Part shown: piece by piece, positions 53,901 to 62,936 of the stretch
Layout of the letters: each line of letters opens with the position of its first letter
Position numbering within the stretch: position 1 is the first letter of the stretch
Origin: Alligator mississippiensis
Taxonomy: Eukaryota > Chordata > Crocodylia > Alligatoridae
NCBI RefSeq assembly: GCF_030867095.1
Contig: NC_081824.1
Location: 344,714,203-344,778,202 of the forward strand
Direction of reading: 5' to 3'
DNA: 64,000 nucleotides
The notes under the pieces: generated by a model
Seen by the model: only the letters and a program-made list of their open reading frames with translations
Told to the model about the DNA's origin: nothing
Databases searched by the model: none
Translations under genes and position numbers: made by a program

Positions 53901-56900
53901 ACTTTGCAAAATGCATAATGTATAAAATGTTTTAAAGTGGGGTTTTCCAACTGCTGGCCTACAGGCTGCATGCAGCCTAAAAGAGGTTAAGTTGTAGTCC
54001 CCAGTTCCTGCCTGCCCACTGCTCTGGCTGCAAGAGCAGCCAGTCTCCATGCTTCCCCTCCTTCCTCTGGCTTTTGCTGCCTACCCCCTCTCCAGGCTGG
54101 GGGAGCTGAGGGTGAGCCTGGAGCTGCAGGTGGATGTGGTAAAGCAGCTGCGGGGGACTCCTGTGTGGTGTAGGGGTTGGGAGCGGACAGAGGGCGCACA
54201 GTGCAGTGTGTGGGGAGGCTGCACCTGCACAGTGCTGCAGAGGTGTTCACTCTGGTGCAGGCTGTGGGTGTACAGCATCCACTGATGTTGTGCCCAGCAG
54301 GGCATTTGGCCTCCAGCTGCTTACAAGACAGACCTGATTTAAAGTATCACAAGAAAGCAGTTTCCTGTCATTTAAAAAAAAAAAAAAAATCAAAGAAAAA
54401 TTATATCAGAAGGTTTGAGAAAACTGAAGCCAAAGCTTCTGACTGGCTAAATTTTCATATATTTAGTTCTACACCCAGTTAAGTCAACATGAACATTTTT
54501 TGTAGCTCGTTTAATTCTCTGAACACTAACATTTGTAACAGGCTGCAACCAAGCTATGATTATATTACAAATAAAAACTAGTATCTGCATAAACTTTAAC
54601 CCCAGAAATTTGAGGGTCATATACACAACACCTAATCCATGTTCCCAAGTAATAATGAGCTTTCAAACAAGAAAAGACTTCTCTCAGAGTTGAACATGGC
54701 ACCCTCTTGCTTATCTCCCCTTTCCCCATCCTCCCCAGTCATTCTCCCTAACAAACCAACTATGTAAAGAAAACTGGGGGAGGAAGGAGACAGAGACTGA
54801 AGACAAGAATTATCCCTTCTACCCCCAAAACAAAATTCTTATAAAAAAGATGCAATCAGTACAGTAATGCTGTTATTTATGCAACACACTTTCCTCAAGT
54901 TCTTCGTGTGTCCCAACACATCTTACTGCTTTTTCACTCTAAATCTCCCTTAGCATTTATTTTGCAGCCATATACATTAACATATTTAACATGGCCAATA
55001 ATAAAATTAATTTTTAACTGGGCTACATATAAAAGCAAATGCCACATTTTCTCACAAATAAGACATGCACTTCGGGAGGTTTTTTTTAGAAGGCAGAACA
55101 GAACGTCGGAGTGTGGTGAAACAGGGCTGGCTGATTGGGGGGGGGGGGGGGAAAGAGGGGCGGCAAGCCCAACTGGGATGCAGCCCAGTCTATGGGGTGG
55201 GAGGGGTTTGGCGCTCTGGGGCCATGGAGGGGTGGGGTTAAACCTCCCTTCCCCTGCTCAAACTGCTGACTGTAATTGTGGACTATAAATCCCAGAGGCA
55301 CCGGGAAGCAGGAAAAGGAAGTGATGAGAAACCCTGCAGAGTTCTGCTGTTGTAATTCTGGACTGCAAATCCCAGAGACCTTGGGGGCAGCAGGAAGAGG
55401 AAGTGAACACACAGCCAGTTAACTGTGCTCACAGCCAGTTATACAGCAGCTCACTCACCCGCAGCAAGTGCAAGGGCTTTTCAGCCAAAAGGTACTGCTT
55501 CACTGGCAACTGTGAAAGGGTTATCACTGGATTCCATTCCTGCTGCTAACTGCCCCAGGGAGACATGGCAGCCATTTTAACACATCTGCTTGCTTCTTTT
55601 CTTCCCTGCTTCTATTCCAGTGAAGGAAAGATCACCTGACTCTCCACTTAAGACATGGCACCCTAATTTTGGAGAACTGATATGAGGGGGAAGGTGTCTG
55701 TGGTATGCAAATAACTACAGTATATGATAGATACTAGAAGAACAGAGATTTAGCATTAAAAAAACTCCACAATACAAAGTTGTCTTTCATGTTTGCAGAA
55801 TGTGAAACAGCGGTTCCCAGTCTATGGTACGGATACCACCAGTGGTATGCAGGCAACCTGTCAATGGTACACATTAACAGATTTATTATAATTACTTTAT
55901 ATGACAAAAATTTGCTGGTGGTTCACAAGTTTGAACTGAAAAATTTGCTGGTGGTACTTAAGGTTGTATCGTTTTAAATTGGTGGTGCACAATTTGTCAG
56001 AGTTTGGGAACTCTGGGTATTATTGCTGGGTTTGGGAACTCAGAGCATCATTGTTGCAATGCTCACTTGCACTAGTAATCGGGGGTAGGCTACAGAAGTC
56101 AGATCAGCAATTTATATCTTATAGAAAATAATTATTTGTCCATTTCTATATACAAGTTGCCAATCTTTATATGTGCAGGTATATTAAAAATGTATTTGCT
56201 ATCACAAATATTTTTTACTACAAAGAGGATGGATTCCAAGTTTACTGTACGTAGCAGATGAACAAACGTGTCCATTTTGCAATTATCCCTTAAGCTGATC
56301 AGGAAAGATTCACAACAGTAAATATGCTTTTTAAGGGTGACCTATTTTTTACTTGAAATGCTTTAACTTAGAATGCTTCTACCTTACTATTCAAAATAAA
56401 ACCCCTTCTTTTTTTTAAATAATAAAAACCAGACTAGATCAAAAGTGAAACAAAATGTGCATTTGTCTAGGCCAGTGATTTTCAAGCTGTGGTCCACAGA
56501 CCCCTGGATCTTTCAGGTCTAAGGGGTCTGTGAAAGATGACCACGATCAAAAGTATGTGAATACCTACACTTAAAATTTGCAGCGGTCCATGCCTCCATT
56601 CAAAATTTTTTAAGGGTCTGCAAATGAAAAACGGTTGAAAACCACTGCTCTAGGCTATAAAGACACTACTTTGGGATAAATTTCATGAAGGTACACTTCG
56701 ATAGAACTACTAGTGTAAAAGTAGCCCTATCTTTGCAAATGATGTACTTGCACTCACATAATTGGAGTCCCTAAGGGATGTAGAAAAAGCACAGGCCTAG
56801 CAAGGGCTTGTCAGGACTAGCAGGAGTGTCACATTCAGAGTGCAGCAATTTGGATCGGCATGCAAGAAACCTTGATTTAATTTAATCTGTATCTCAAGTT

Positions 56901-59900
56901 GTATCACGGTTTGCATTTATACCACAAGCTTCTAAAGATACTTTAGCAACAAAATATGTTGATTTCCAACAAAATGTTGCTTTTACAGGAAATCTGATTC
57001 ATTTCTCATTTGCTCTGGATTATTTTTTTTGTTATCGTCTTATGCCAACCTGTGTTTGAATGGAAACTAGAATATTAAAATAATTTAAGTGATTTTAACG
57101 TACCGTATCTTTTACTACAAGATTTTAGAACAAGACATCCTCCCCTCTCACCTTTTTTTATATTCATAGATGGGATGGGGAGGAAAAGAAAGACCAAGAG
57201 CACGGGCACGCACAAGTAAGTGAGCGCACTTCAACCCCCCACTTTCTCAACTCTGAAGAAAACTAGTTCATCAACTGAGCAAGCTGAATAAACTAAACAA
57301 AAGAAATACTTTAAACATTGCCATCAAAAGTTCATTTATGCAGGCAGTCCTCAGACTTACGACACAATTGGTTCCTGAAAACCACGTCTTAAGTCGAAAT
57401 GTTATAACTCAGAACCAACTTTCCCATAGGAACAATGTTATAAATGGGCCATTGGTTTCTTTACAACGCTCGAAGGGGAAGGGGGGGCAGATCAATGCCC
57501 CCGCAGCCAAGGGATTGGGGCTGGTGCAAGCGCTGCCTAGCCAGGGCAGAGGGGCACAGGACAAAGCTGCAGCTCATCGGGGGGGGGGGGGGGGGGGGGG
57601 GCATGGGAGGGCAGGTCCTGCTGCTGCATGCTGCTGGTCTGGGAGCTGCTCATCTGGCAGCTCCTGCTGCTCATCTAGGAGGTCACGGGGAATGGGAGAA
57701 GTGTGCCCCAAGATCTGCATGGGGTGGGCAAGGCCAGCGCTGTACTGCGCTATGCTCTGGGTGGGCAGCAGGGACTATGGGGGGGGGCCAACATGAATTT
57801 TGGGGTGGCTGCAGCCCTGCTATAGCCCCTGCTCCACCCCCATCCAGGGGCACCCCCCCAATGCCTTCTGCCACTCAGGCAGCTGGAGCGGGGCAGGGGG
57901 GTATGGGATGAATGCGCAGCTCATCCAGGGAGCACAGGGAGGGGGGGTGGATCCCGCCACTGTATGCCACTTGTCCAGAGGCAGTGCAGTGGCTGTCCCA
58001 CGCCCCTCTGTCCCACCTGGGCAAGTGGCAGCAGGGCATAGCCCCTGCTCCCAGCGCCACCGTGCCTACCCGGAGCAGTGTGGTGCAGCCCCGGCCCTGC
58101 TTGCCCTGCGCAGATCCGGGGGGGGGGGGGGCACACCCTCCCAGATGAGCAGTAGGAGCTGCCAAACGAGTAGTTCCTGGACTAGTGGCACGAACCACCC
58201 CTAACCCCCTTGCACGAGCCATGCCTTCATCCTGCCCCAGCTGGGCAGCACTTGGCCCAGCCCATCCCAACCCCAATCCCTCCTTCACTGCGGGGGCATT
58301 GATCTGCTCCTCCCCACGCCTTTTCCCTCCCACTACCCTTCCAAACTTACCAGCTGGACATAGTTGTATCGAGCATTGTAAAGTTGAAACCTGCATCGGA
58401 ACCTTGAAACATGGTATCAATTTATAAAGGTTGTAAAAGGTTGTAAATCAAAAAGTTGTAAGTCAAGGACTGCCTGTACTACAATGAATTCTAGTTTCAG
58501 GTGTTCAGCCGCTGCCTTCTACCTAGATCCGTGGTTTGACATGCTTCAAACTTCAGCAGCTAACATAGGCTGATTTAATGAGGTATTACTGGTTTCTAAG
58601 ATCAGGTTTATTCCCCCATTTAACATGGGGGGAAACACCTCATCTTAGAATTAAGGTCAGTGGGGTAAAGGGGCTGGAAGCTGCTGTGGCTTGGGCTTCA
58701 GCACATACCAGAGGTCCAGCCATAGCTTCAGCTACTACCTGCTTGCTACCCACCCCTCCCAGCATCCTCTATATCTTGCCTTTCTGCTCCCCTGCTTGCC
58801 CTTCTCCACCCTCCTTACCCTTACTATAATTTTCCATGTGTAGAATCTAATTAAATTAATTCAGAGTCAACTAAATTTGAGTAAATACAGTATTATTTTA
58901 ACAGATTAAGCAAAATTAGACTTCAAAACAAATTGCCATAATTTCCAATAGGTTTATTTGGAATCAGTTTGGATTTTTAAAAGTATTTTTTGTCTGCTGA
59001 CCATGTTTGTACAAAGCTTTTTTGAAGTAAGCTGTTTCTTGATTGAGACCCTCTTATTTGTTTTTATATACTCTCTTACACAAATAAACTCTTCTCTGTA
59101 TTTAGTCATAGTCATAGAAGTAGGGTCGGAAGGAACCTTGTGGATCTTCAAGTCTGACCCCCTGCCTGGGCAGGAAGAAAACTGGGCTCAAACGACCCCA
59201 GCCAGGTAGGCATCAAGCCGCTTCTTAAAGACCCCCAGGGTAAGAGCCAGCACCACTTCCCTTGGAAGTTGGTTCCAGATCCTAGCCGCCCCGACTGTGA
59301 AGTAGTTCTTACGGATGTCTAACCTAAACCTACTTTCCAACAACTTGTGGCCATTATTCCTTGTTATCCCGGGGGGCGCTAGGGGAAACAAGGTCTCCCC
59401 CAAACCTTTTGGTCCCCCCTAGTGAGTTTATAGACAGTCACAAGGTCCCCCCTCAGTCTTCTCTTGTGAAGGCTGAACAGGTTCAGGTCCCGTAGCCTCT
59501 CATTGTAGGCTCTGCCCTGCTGCCCCGGATCATGCGGGTGGCCCTTCTCTGGACCTTCTCAATGTTGTCCACATCCCTCTTGAAGTGGGGCGCCCAGAAC
59601 TGGACACAGTACTCCAGCTGTTGCCTGACCAGTGTCGCGTAGAGGGGGAGGATCACCTCCTTTAACAAATCTGTCTTTTCTTTAGAGTATTTGAAGATTT
59701 GTTTACAAAAAAAACAAACTTTTTTTTTGTCTTGCTAAGAAAACAAAACCAAAAAAATAAAACAGTTGTGTGCTATGTTTTATAGATAGCCCTATAAAAG
59801 TTAATTTTAGAATTCTAAAAAAATTCGGACAACCTTATAAAGAACATTTCATCAGTATAGAAATAAAATCAAATTACCTTGTCTCCACGTTTAACAGTAT

Positions 59901-62900
59901 GCAGCTGAAGCTGGCTGATCACTTTCTTGGTTTCCTTTCTGTAGCCCTTAAAGTATTTTTAAAATTATTACTCCATGCTATTTTATCACTTAAGTGAAAT
60001 GCTATCATCAAACCCCTGTAGAATATTCAGTATAATTTACTAAACATCCCAAACATTTCAGAAATTTTTCAATTTTTTGTACCATTTTAAGTAAATGAAG
60101 CATTTGCAACCACCACCAAACATTAAGGCCCCTGGCACACATTACACTTAAGACATGCTTAGCCAGTTAATCACACCTTGTTACCCAGCCACACATTAAT
60201 GCAACGAATGGTGTGATAAAACAAGGCATAAGCTGCAGTTATTACACAAAAAGTATGTAATAATCTTGCGGTTGGTTCGTTCCATGCCACTAACTGAACG
60301 TGTGGCCAGGCTGGTGCTCCCAGCTGTGGGAGCTTATTATTGCTGGTGCAGGGGGAGCCCAGAATCATGATGGGATCTGATGCAGGATCCCCCCAATCAT
60401 GCCTCCTGCCACACACGTATTGCACAGCAGTAAGCGTGACTGGGGATCCCACATCAGATCCCATTGCGCCTTTGTTTACACATCTGCCAGGGGCCTAAAA
60501 GGAAGCAAAATTCCAGAACCTAGCAGTCACTGAAGTAAATGCATGATCATTTATCAATACAATGCACCTTAGTAATTTCCAGAGCAACTGGGTGCTATCA
60601 AGTACATATCTGTGCAGAGATAGGGAAGCAATTTTGAACACAGGCAACAGGTAAATCTAAAAAAAAAAAATCTATCAATTCGTCCTTTGCAGTTACCCAA
60701 CTTTGACCAAGAAGGAGAAGCATAACCGAACTAAAAATCACTCAATCTAATGAGAAACATTAGTTTAAGGTAATAAGGAAGCATTGAGAGAAGTTTTGGG
60801 TCATGAAACCATGTGCTATTTCTAGCTTAAGCATACAGCATATAAAAATTACACAACTAAAAACACTACCATATTCAATGTTTTCTTTTTCTTTTTCTTG
60901 ACTGAAAGGGGGCACTCAGAAGTATGGTGTATATTCCAACATGATAGTTTCAGGTTAGTTTTAGGCCCAATCCTGCAGCATACACTTATACAACCGAGGG
61001 CTACTCCATATGTAAATGGATACGAGTCTTAGTCATTTTCTGCACATGACAATATGCCATTTTCTAAATGCTTTGTCTTGGGGCATCCCGTTACATGCAT
61101 TTAAAGTAGCTTCTTCATACTGTATTCAACTGTTGTGTCCTGCCTCCTTGCTTCTGAAACATTAAGTGTGCACCTACAATCTACCAAACCATATGCACAT
61201 CTGATATCAAAGTTTCCTTCCCAAGCTTCAGTCCAGCATTGGGCAGAAAACATTACAAAAATTAATGGAAATATTTTTGTTGTCAGTAGGTAATCTGTAC
61301 CTTTTGTTGAAACAATCCATAAAATTCTGCTCTTTATAATATCTTTTAAAATTGGAAAACAAATTACTGAAAATTATTATGAACGTAAGTTACAAGACTC
61401 ACCTACTCCTAAGGCCATGCACGTCAATCTGTGCTCAGCAGCTCCCAATTCCCGTTACTACACATTCTAATACACCAGTGGGGGCCAAGCCTTTTGACAG
61501 GCCTTCCACAAATGAGCCCTGCGTTTTCTGAGTGATACTCCTAATCTCTTCCTCTGTCCGTATGTTGGTCTGCCTTTTGCTTCCTTCCCAACCTTCTGTT
61601 CTGCTTTCTGCCCTGTCTGCCTCTGTGCTGCTTATCCCCTCTCCAATCTGCTGTATGCCACACAATGCTCTGTGCCACTTGTGGGACACATGACGCAGAT
61701 TGGCCTCCCCTGTAATAGACTAATGGTTCTTAATTTCACTTACTTAATATCCAATCAAATGGCTGAGAAACAGTCACACAATTCATTATGCTCCCCTCCT
61801 TTTATTTTCACTGGTACAAGAAGATTATCATATTGGGTTCACAAATTAATTTTCTATCAGTTTTTTAGGATCAAAATAAAGTAAATAAGAGGTACTCCTG
61901 GAGCTGTTCATGGCTCCATGTTTCCTCAATGGTCATCTACAGGATGTGGGAAATGCTTTTCTAAAGGATATATCAAGCCACAGCTCTTTGTGACCTCTTA
62001 CCCGTTGGAACAAAACCCATTTGTCAGAAAAAATGGCAAATAATACTCTTCAACTGAGAAGTGGAAAAGGAAGTAGACACAGCAACAACTGGATGGAGTA
62101 AACTGCTGCTGCTTCATTCTTTCAAGTGTCCAAGTCCCTACGTCCCAAATAATTTGGTATACTTCTACAATCCATTTCTATTTTGCAGTTCACCCTGGTA
62201 GTACATTACACTTGTCCAGAATCAGCTTTTGTAAAGCTCTGATACTAACCATTTTAGGCCTAAAGATCTCCAGTAGCTGGGCAAGGTTTCTCTTTAAAAC
62301 TTTATTTATTGATGTTCTCTGGCTGAAAGTGATGGTTCCCTTCCTCCTCTAAGTTTTAACTGAAAGGGAGAGTTCCTCCATCTAAATCAGCAAGTAAAAA
62401 GTCTATAAGAGACTTCTACGTTTTAAATTATTCAATATTGACTTAAGTAATAGGGCAAATCTAAATTATTCTGGTAATTTATTATTTCAGAAAAAGATTA
62501 ATTATTAAAGCTAAGAAGACATGAGATGCCACATTGACATGCTGCTTATTAGTGTAAGAAGCATTCATGGATGGGATAGAAACAGGAAAATGCAAACACA
62601 GAGTAGCAGAGCTAGACAAAGGAAACACCTTTCTAAACATTTCACAGAAATAATATTAAAAATACTATTTCAAATATGAAATTACCTGGTTTCCAAATTG
62701 TGACCCAGTATACAGAAAACGTTGTATGTAGTAAAATATGAGCCAAGCTAGTGATATAAGCATCATGGTGATGAAAGCAATGGCTACAAACACAACTGAC
62801 TGTCCACTGATGAACTCCTGCACATGTCGCGTCCCAACACCAATGGTCATTTTTACTGGAATTCCTCTTCGAACTGGTTCCAAAATCTCTATTCCTTTTG

Positions 62901-62936
62901 GATAACCAACCATAATTACTACTGTGTTGCCTGTTC
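41942..62936 (-). CDS. RNF149: RNF149, PA-TM-RING E3 ubiquitin ligase (partial; 5' exon or exons beyond the window)
   Basis: Six minus-strand exons join in frame: 62936-62686, 59946-59878, 53813-53731, 51819-51723, 49752-49557 and 41985-41942 (or 41961-41942). They give about 237-245 residues, matching the human protein from its residue ~155 to the end. The order is the last strand of the protease-associated domain, a transmembrane helix ([20 protein letters not shown]), a short juxtamembrane segment, and a RING-H2 finger: CAVC, then CKHIFH, C in RICIDPW, and CPMC. An acidic/Ser-rich tail follows. RING-H2 fingers recruit E2 enzymes; family members of this type sit in endosomal or other internal membranes. 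RNF149 versus close paralogues (RNF13, RNF128, RNF130) is supported by the sequence [20 protein letters not shown], by convergence with CNOT11, and by the intronic SNORD89. The first exon or exons (signal peptide, most of PA) are not in the window. Confidence 0.93.
43154..43267 (-). ncRNA. SNORD89: SNORD89 (HBII-289) box C/D small nucleolar RNA
   Basis: On the minus strand a 7-bp terminal stem, ACTGAGG (43267-43261) with CCTCAGT (43160-43154), brackets a C box ATGATGA (43259-43253) and a D box CTGA (43164-43161). Internal D'/C'-like boxes (CTGA at 43182-43179, ATGACA near 43195-43190) are present. The length of 114 nt fits human SNORD89 (about 113 nt as recalled). In human, SNORD89 is hosted by RNF149, the same host and strand as here. 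Box C/D snoRNAs usually guide 2'-O-methylation; I do not assert a target. It lies about 1.17 kb from the nearest inferred 3' splice site, further than usual for intronic C/D snoRNAs. Confidence 0.88.
44000..46460. other. RNF149 last intron, central part: no feature seen
   Basis: The sequence is AT-rich without recognisable repeats or coding. No second C/D snoRNA was found by eye. Confidence 0.35.
46464..46651. mobile_element. hAT-type MITE, pair member A (RNF149 last intron)
   Basis: The ends CAGCAGTTCTCAAACTC and TTGGGAACTCCTG are flanked by TTATAGGC / CTATAGGC. The body (CACCACCAATTTAAAACGA) matches, in reverse, the element at 55808-56015. Confidence 0.85.
47330..47575 (+). mobile_element. 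CR1 LINE 3' end in RNF149 last intron
   Basis: The tail reads GGACTAGATAGCCTCCTGAG, GTCCCTTCTAATCCTAATG and TTCTATGATTCTA, a typical CR1 3' end. Confidence 0.85.
48079..48266. mobile_element. MITE related to the 36361 family
   Basis: The left end GGGTGCATCTACATGAGAC and right end TGCACATGTAGAAGC are imperfect inverted repeats. Internal phrases about TAATTAGC and GCAGTAAA resemble the 36361 element. Confidence 0.5.
48336..49049. mobile_element. hAT-like TIR element with GC-rich core (RNF149 last intron)
   Basis: The left end TAGGCCTGTGTGAATAGG and right end GAAGCTTTGCACAGCTTTA are inverted repeats, flanked by CCAGGCAG / GCAGGCAA. Sub-terminal GATTCGATTC-type words lie on both sides. The core 48480-48900 is GC-rich and contains a near-repeated phrase (CAGTGAGTGCAGGGCTTT and CAGTGAGCGCAGGGCTTT). 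Confidence 0.65.
49557..49752 (-). CDS. RNF149: RNF149 exon: acidic/Ser-rich C-terminal tail
   Basis: The acceptor is TTCTGAAG. The exon encodes [17 protein letters not shown] through [14 protein letters not shown]. The donor is CTTG|GTGAGT, a strong consensus, used in phase 1. If it were not spliced, translation would run two codons further to a TAG at 49549-49551. The human tail (GENTALLEAGR) supports splicing after ALL. Confidence 0.9.
51380..51465 (-). mobile_element. Short CR1 3' fragment in RNF149 intron
   Basis: The fragment TTCACAGAAGTTTAGGGC, TGGAAGGGACCTTGTGAG and CTGCTCTGGGCAG matches the CR1 3' tail in reverse. Confidence 0.75.
51723..51819 (-). CDS. RNF149: RNF149 exon: second half of RING-H2 finger
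   Basis: The acceptor is TTTTTTTCAG and the donor is TGG|GTATGT. The exon encodes [17 protein letters not shown], then [15 protein letters not shown], completing the RING. It is 97 nt. Confidence 0.95.
52640..53128. repeat. Left copy of a diverged ~480-bp direct repeat
   Basis: The block from ATTTTTGGTAGCTTGTTTAA to CTTACTGCTTTTTCACTCC aligns in the same direction with 54493-54960, with many substitutions and small indels. Shared phrases include TTCTCTGAACACTAACATTT, CTCCCTTTTCCCC-like text and CCCTAACAAACCA. Confidence 0.85.
53195..53485 (-). mobile_element. CR1 LINE 3' end near the RNF149 RING exon
   Basis: The block runs from AAAATGAGGGTTGGAAGG and CCCCTGCTCAAAGCAGTAC to GTTTTGTCATCTGGCACC. 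It lies between the left copy of the duplicated 480-bp block and the RING exon at 53731. Confidence 0.85.
53731..53813 (-). CDS. RNF149: RNF149 exon: first half of RING-H2 finger
   Basis: The acceptor is CTTCAG and the donor is AA|GTAAGTG. The exon encodes [16 protein letters not shown], then [11 protein letters not shown], giving the first two zinc-binding Cys and the third Cys of the RING. It is 83 nt. It is flanked by two copies of a diverged ~480-bp direct repeat (52640-53128 and 54493-54960). Confidence 0.95.
54493..54960. repeat. Right copy of a diverged ~480-bp direct repeat
   Basis: It matches 52640-53128 over its whole length, starting at CATTTTTTGTAGCTCGTTTA. The RNF149 exon 53731-53813 lies between the two copies. 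Confidence 0.85.
55262..55420. repeat. Two ~80-bp tandem copies
   Basis: Two units share GGACTATAAATCCCAGAG / GGACTGCAAATCCCAGAG and then AGGAAAAGGAAGTGA / AGGAAGAGGAAGTGA. A run of 15 G (55137-55151) precedes them. Confidence 0.7.
55808..56015. mobile_element. hAT-type MITE, pair member B (RNF149 intron)
   Basis: The ends CAGCGGTTCCCAG and GTTTGGGAACTCTG are present, and the body GTTTTAAATTGGTGGTGCAC is the reverse of the body at 46464-46651. The target duplication is not clear. Confidence 0.75.
56473..56647. mobile_element. hAT-type MITE (RNF149 intron)
   Basis: The ends CAGTGATTTTCAAGC and GGTTGAAAACCACTG are inverted repeats flanked by GTCTAGGC / CTCTAGGC. Confidence 0.85.
57341..58476. 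mobile_element. 1.1-kb GC-rich foldback element (RNF149 intron)
   Basis: The ends CAGGCAGTCCTCAGACTTAC and GTAAGTCAAGGACTGCCTG are inverted repeats. Further matched pairs occur inward: CAGATCAATGCCCCCGCAG near 57487 with its complement near 58290, and TGGCAGCTCCTGCTGCTCAT near 57655 with its complement near 58150. The element is thus a long imperfect palindrome. It holds G runs of 23 (57579-57601) and 14 (58118-58131). It contains no recognisable gene. Confidence 0.75.
59104..59665 (-). mobile_element. CR1 LINE 3' part in RNF149 intron
   Basis: The block starts with AGTCATAGTCATAGAAGTAG. The minus strand reads [32 protein letters not shown], then further upstream [17 protein letters not shown]. 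It ends near 59662 just before RNF149 exon sequence at 59878. Confidence 0.88.
59878..59946 (-). CDS. RNF149: RNF149 exon: juxtamembrane segment
   Basis: The exon is 69 nt (23 codons), encoding [19 protein letters not shown] and RGDK. Human has [19 protein letters not shown] at this place. The donor is AAG|GTAAT. The acceptor TACTTTAAG has a poor pyrimidine tract, but the frame and homology fix the boundary. Confidence 0.92.
60126..60496. mobile_element. TIR element with AGGCCCCTGGCA ends (RNF149 intron)
   Basis: The left end TTAAGGCCCCTGGCACACAT and right end ATCTGCCAGGGGCCTAAAA are inverted repeats. The superfamily is unresolved; the TTAA on the left is suggestive of piggyBac but is not matched on the right. 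Confidence 0.6.
61476..61712. mobile_element. hAT-type MITE (RNF149 intron)
   Basis: The ends CAGTGGGGGCCAAGC and GATTGGCCTCCCCTG are inverted repeats flanked by TAATACAC / TAATAGAC. Confidence 0.8.
62686..62936 (-). CDS. RNF149: RNF149 exon: end of PA domain plus transmembrane segment
   Basis: The acceptor is TGTCCAACAG (minus strand) and the donor is CAG|GTAAT. The exon is 251 nt and begins within a Gly codon shared with the upstream exon. It encodes [18 protein letters not shown], the [14 protein letters not shown] motif and one hydrophobic helix, then [12 protein letters not shown]. Confidence 0.95.
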
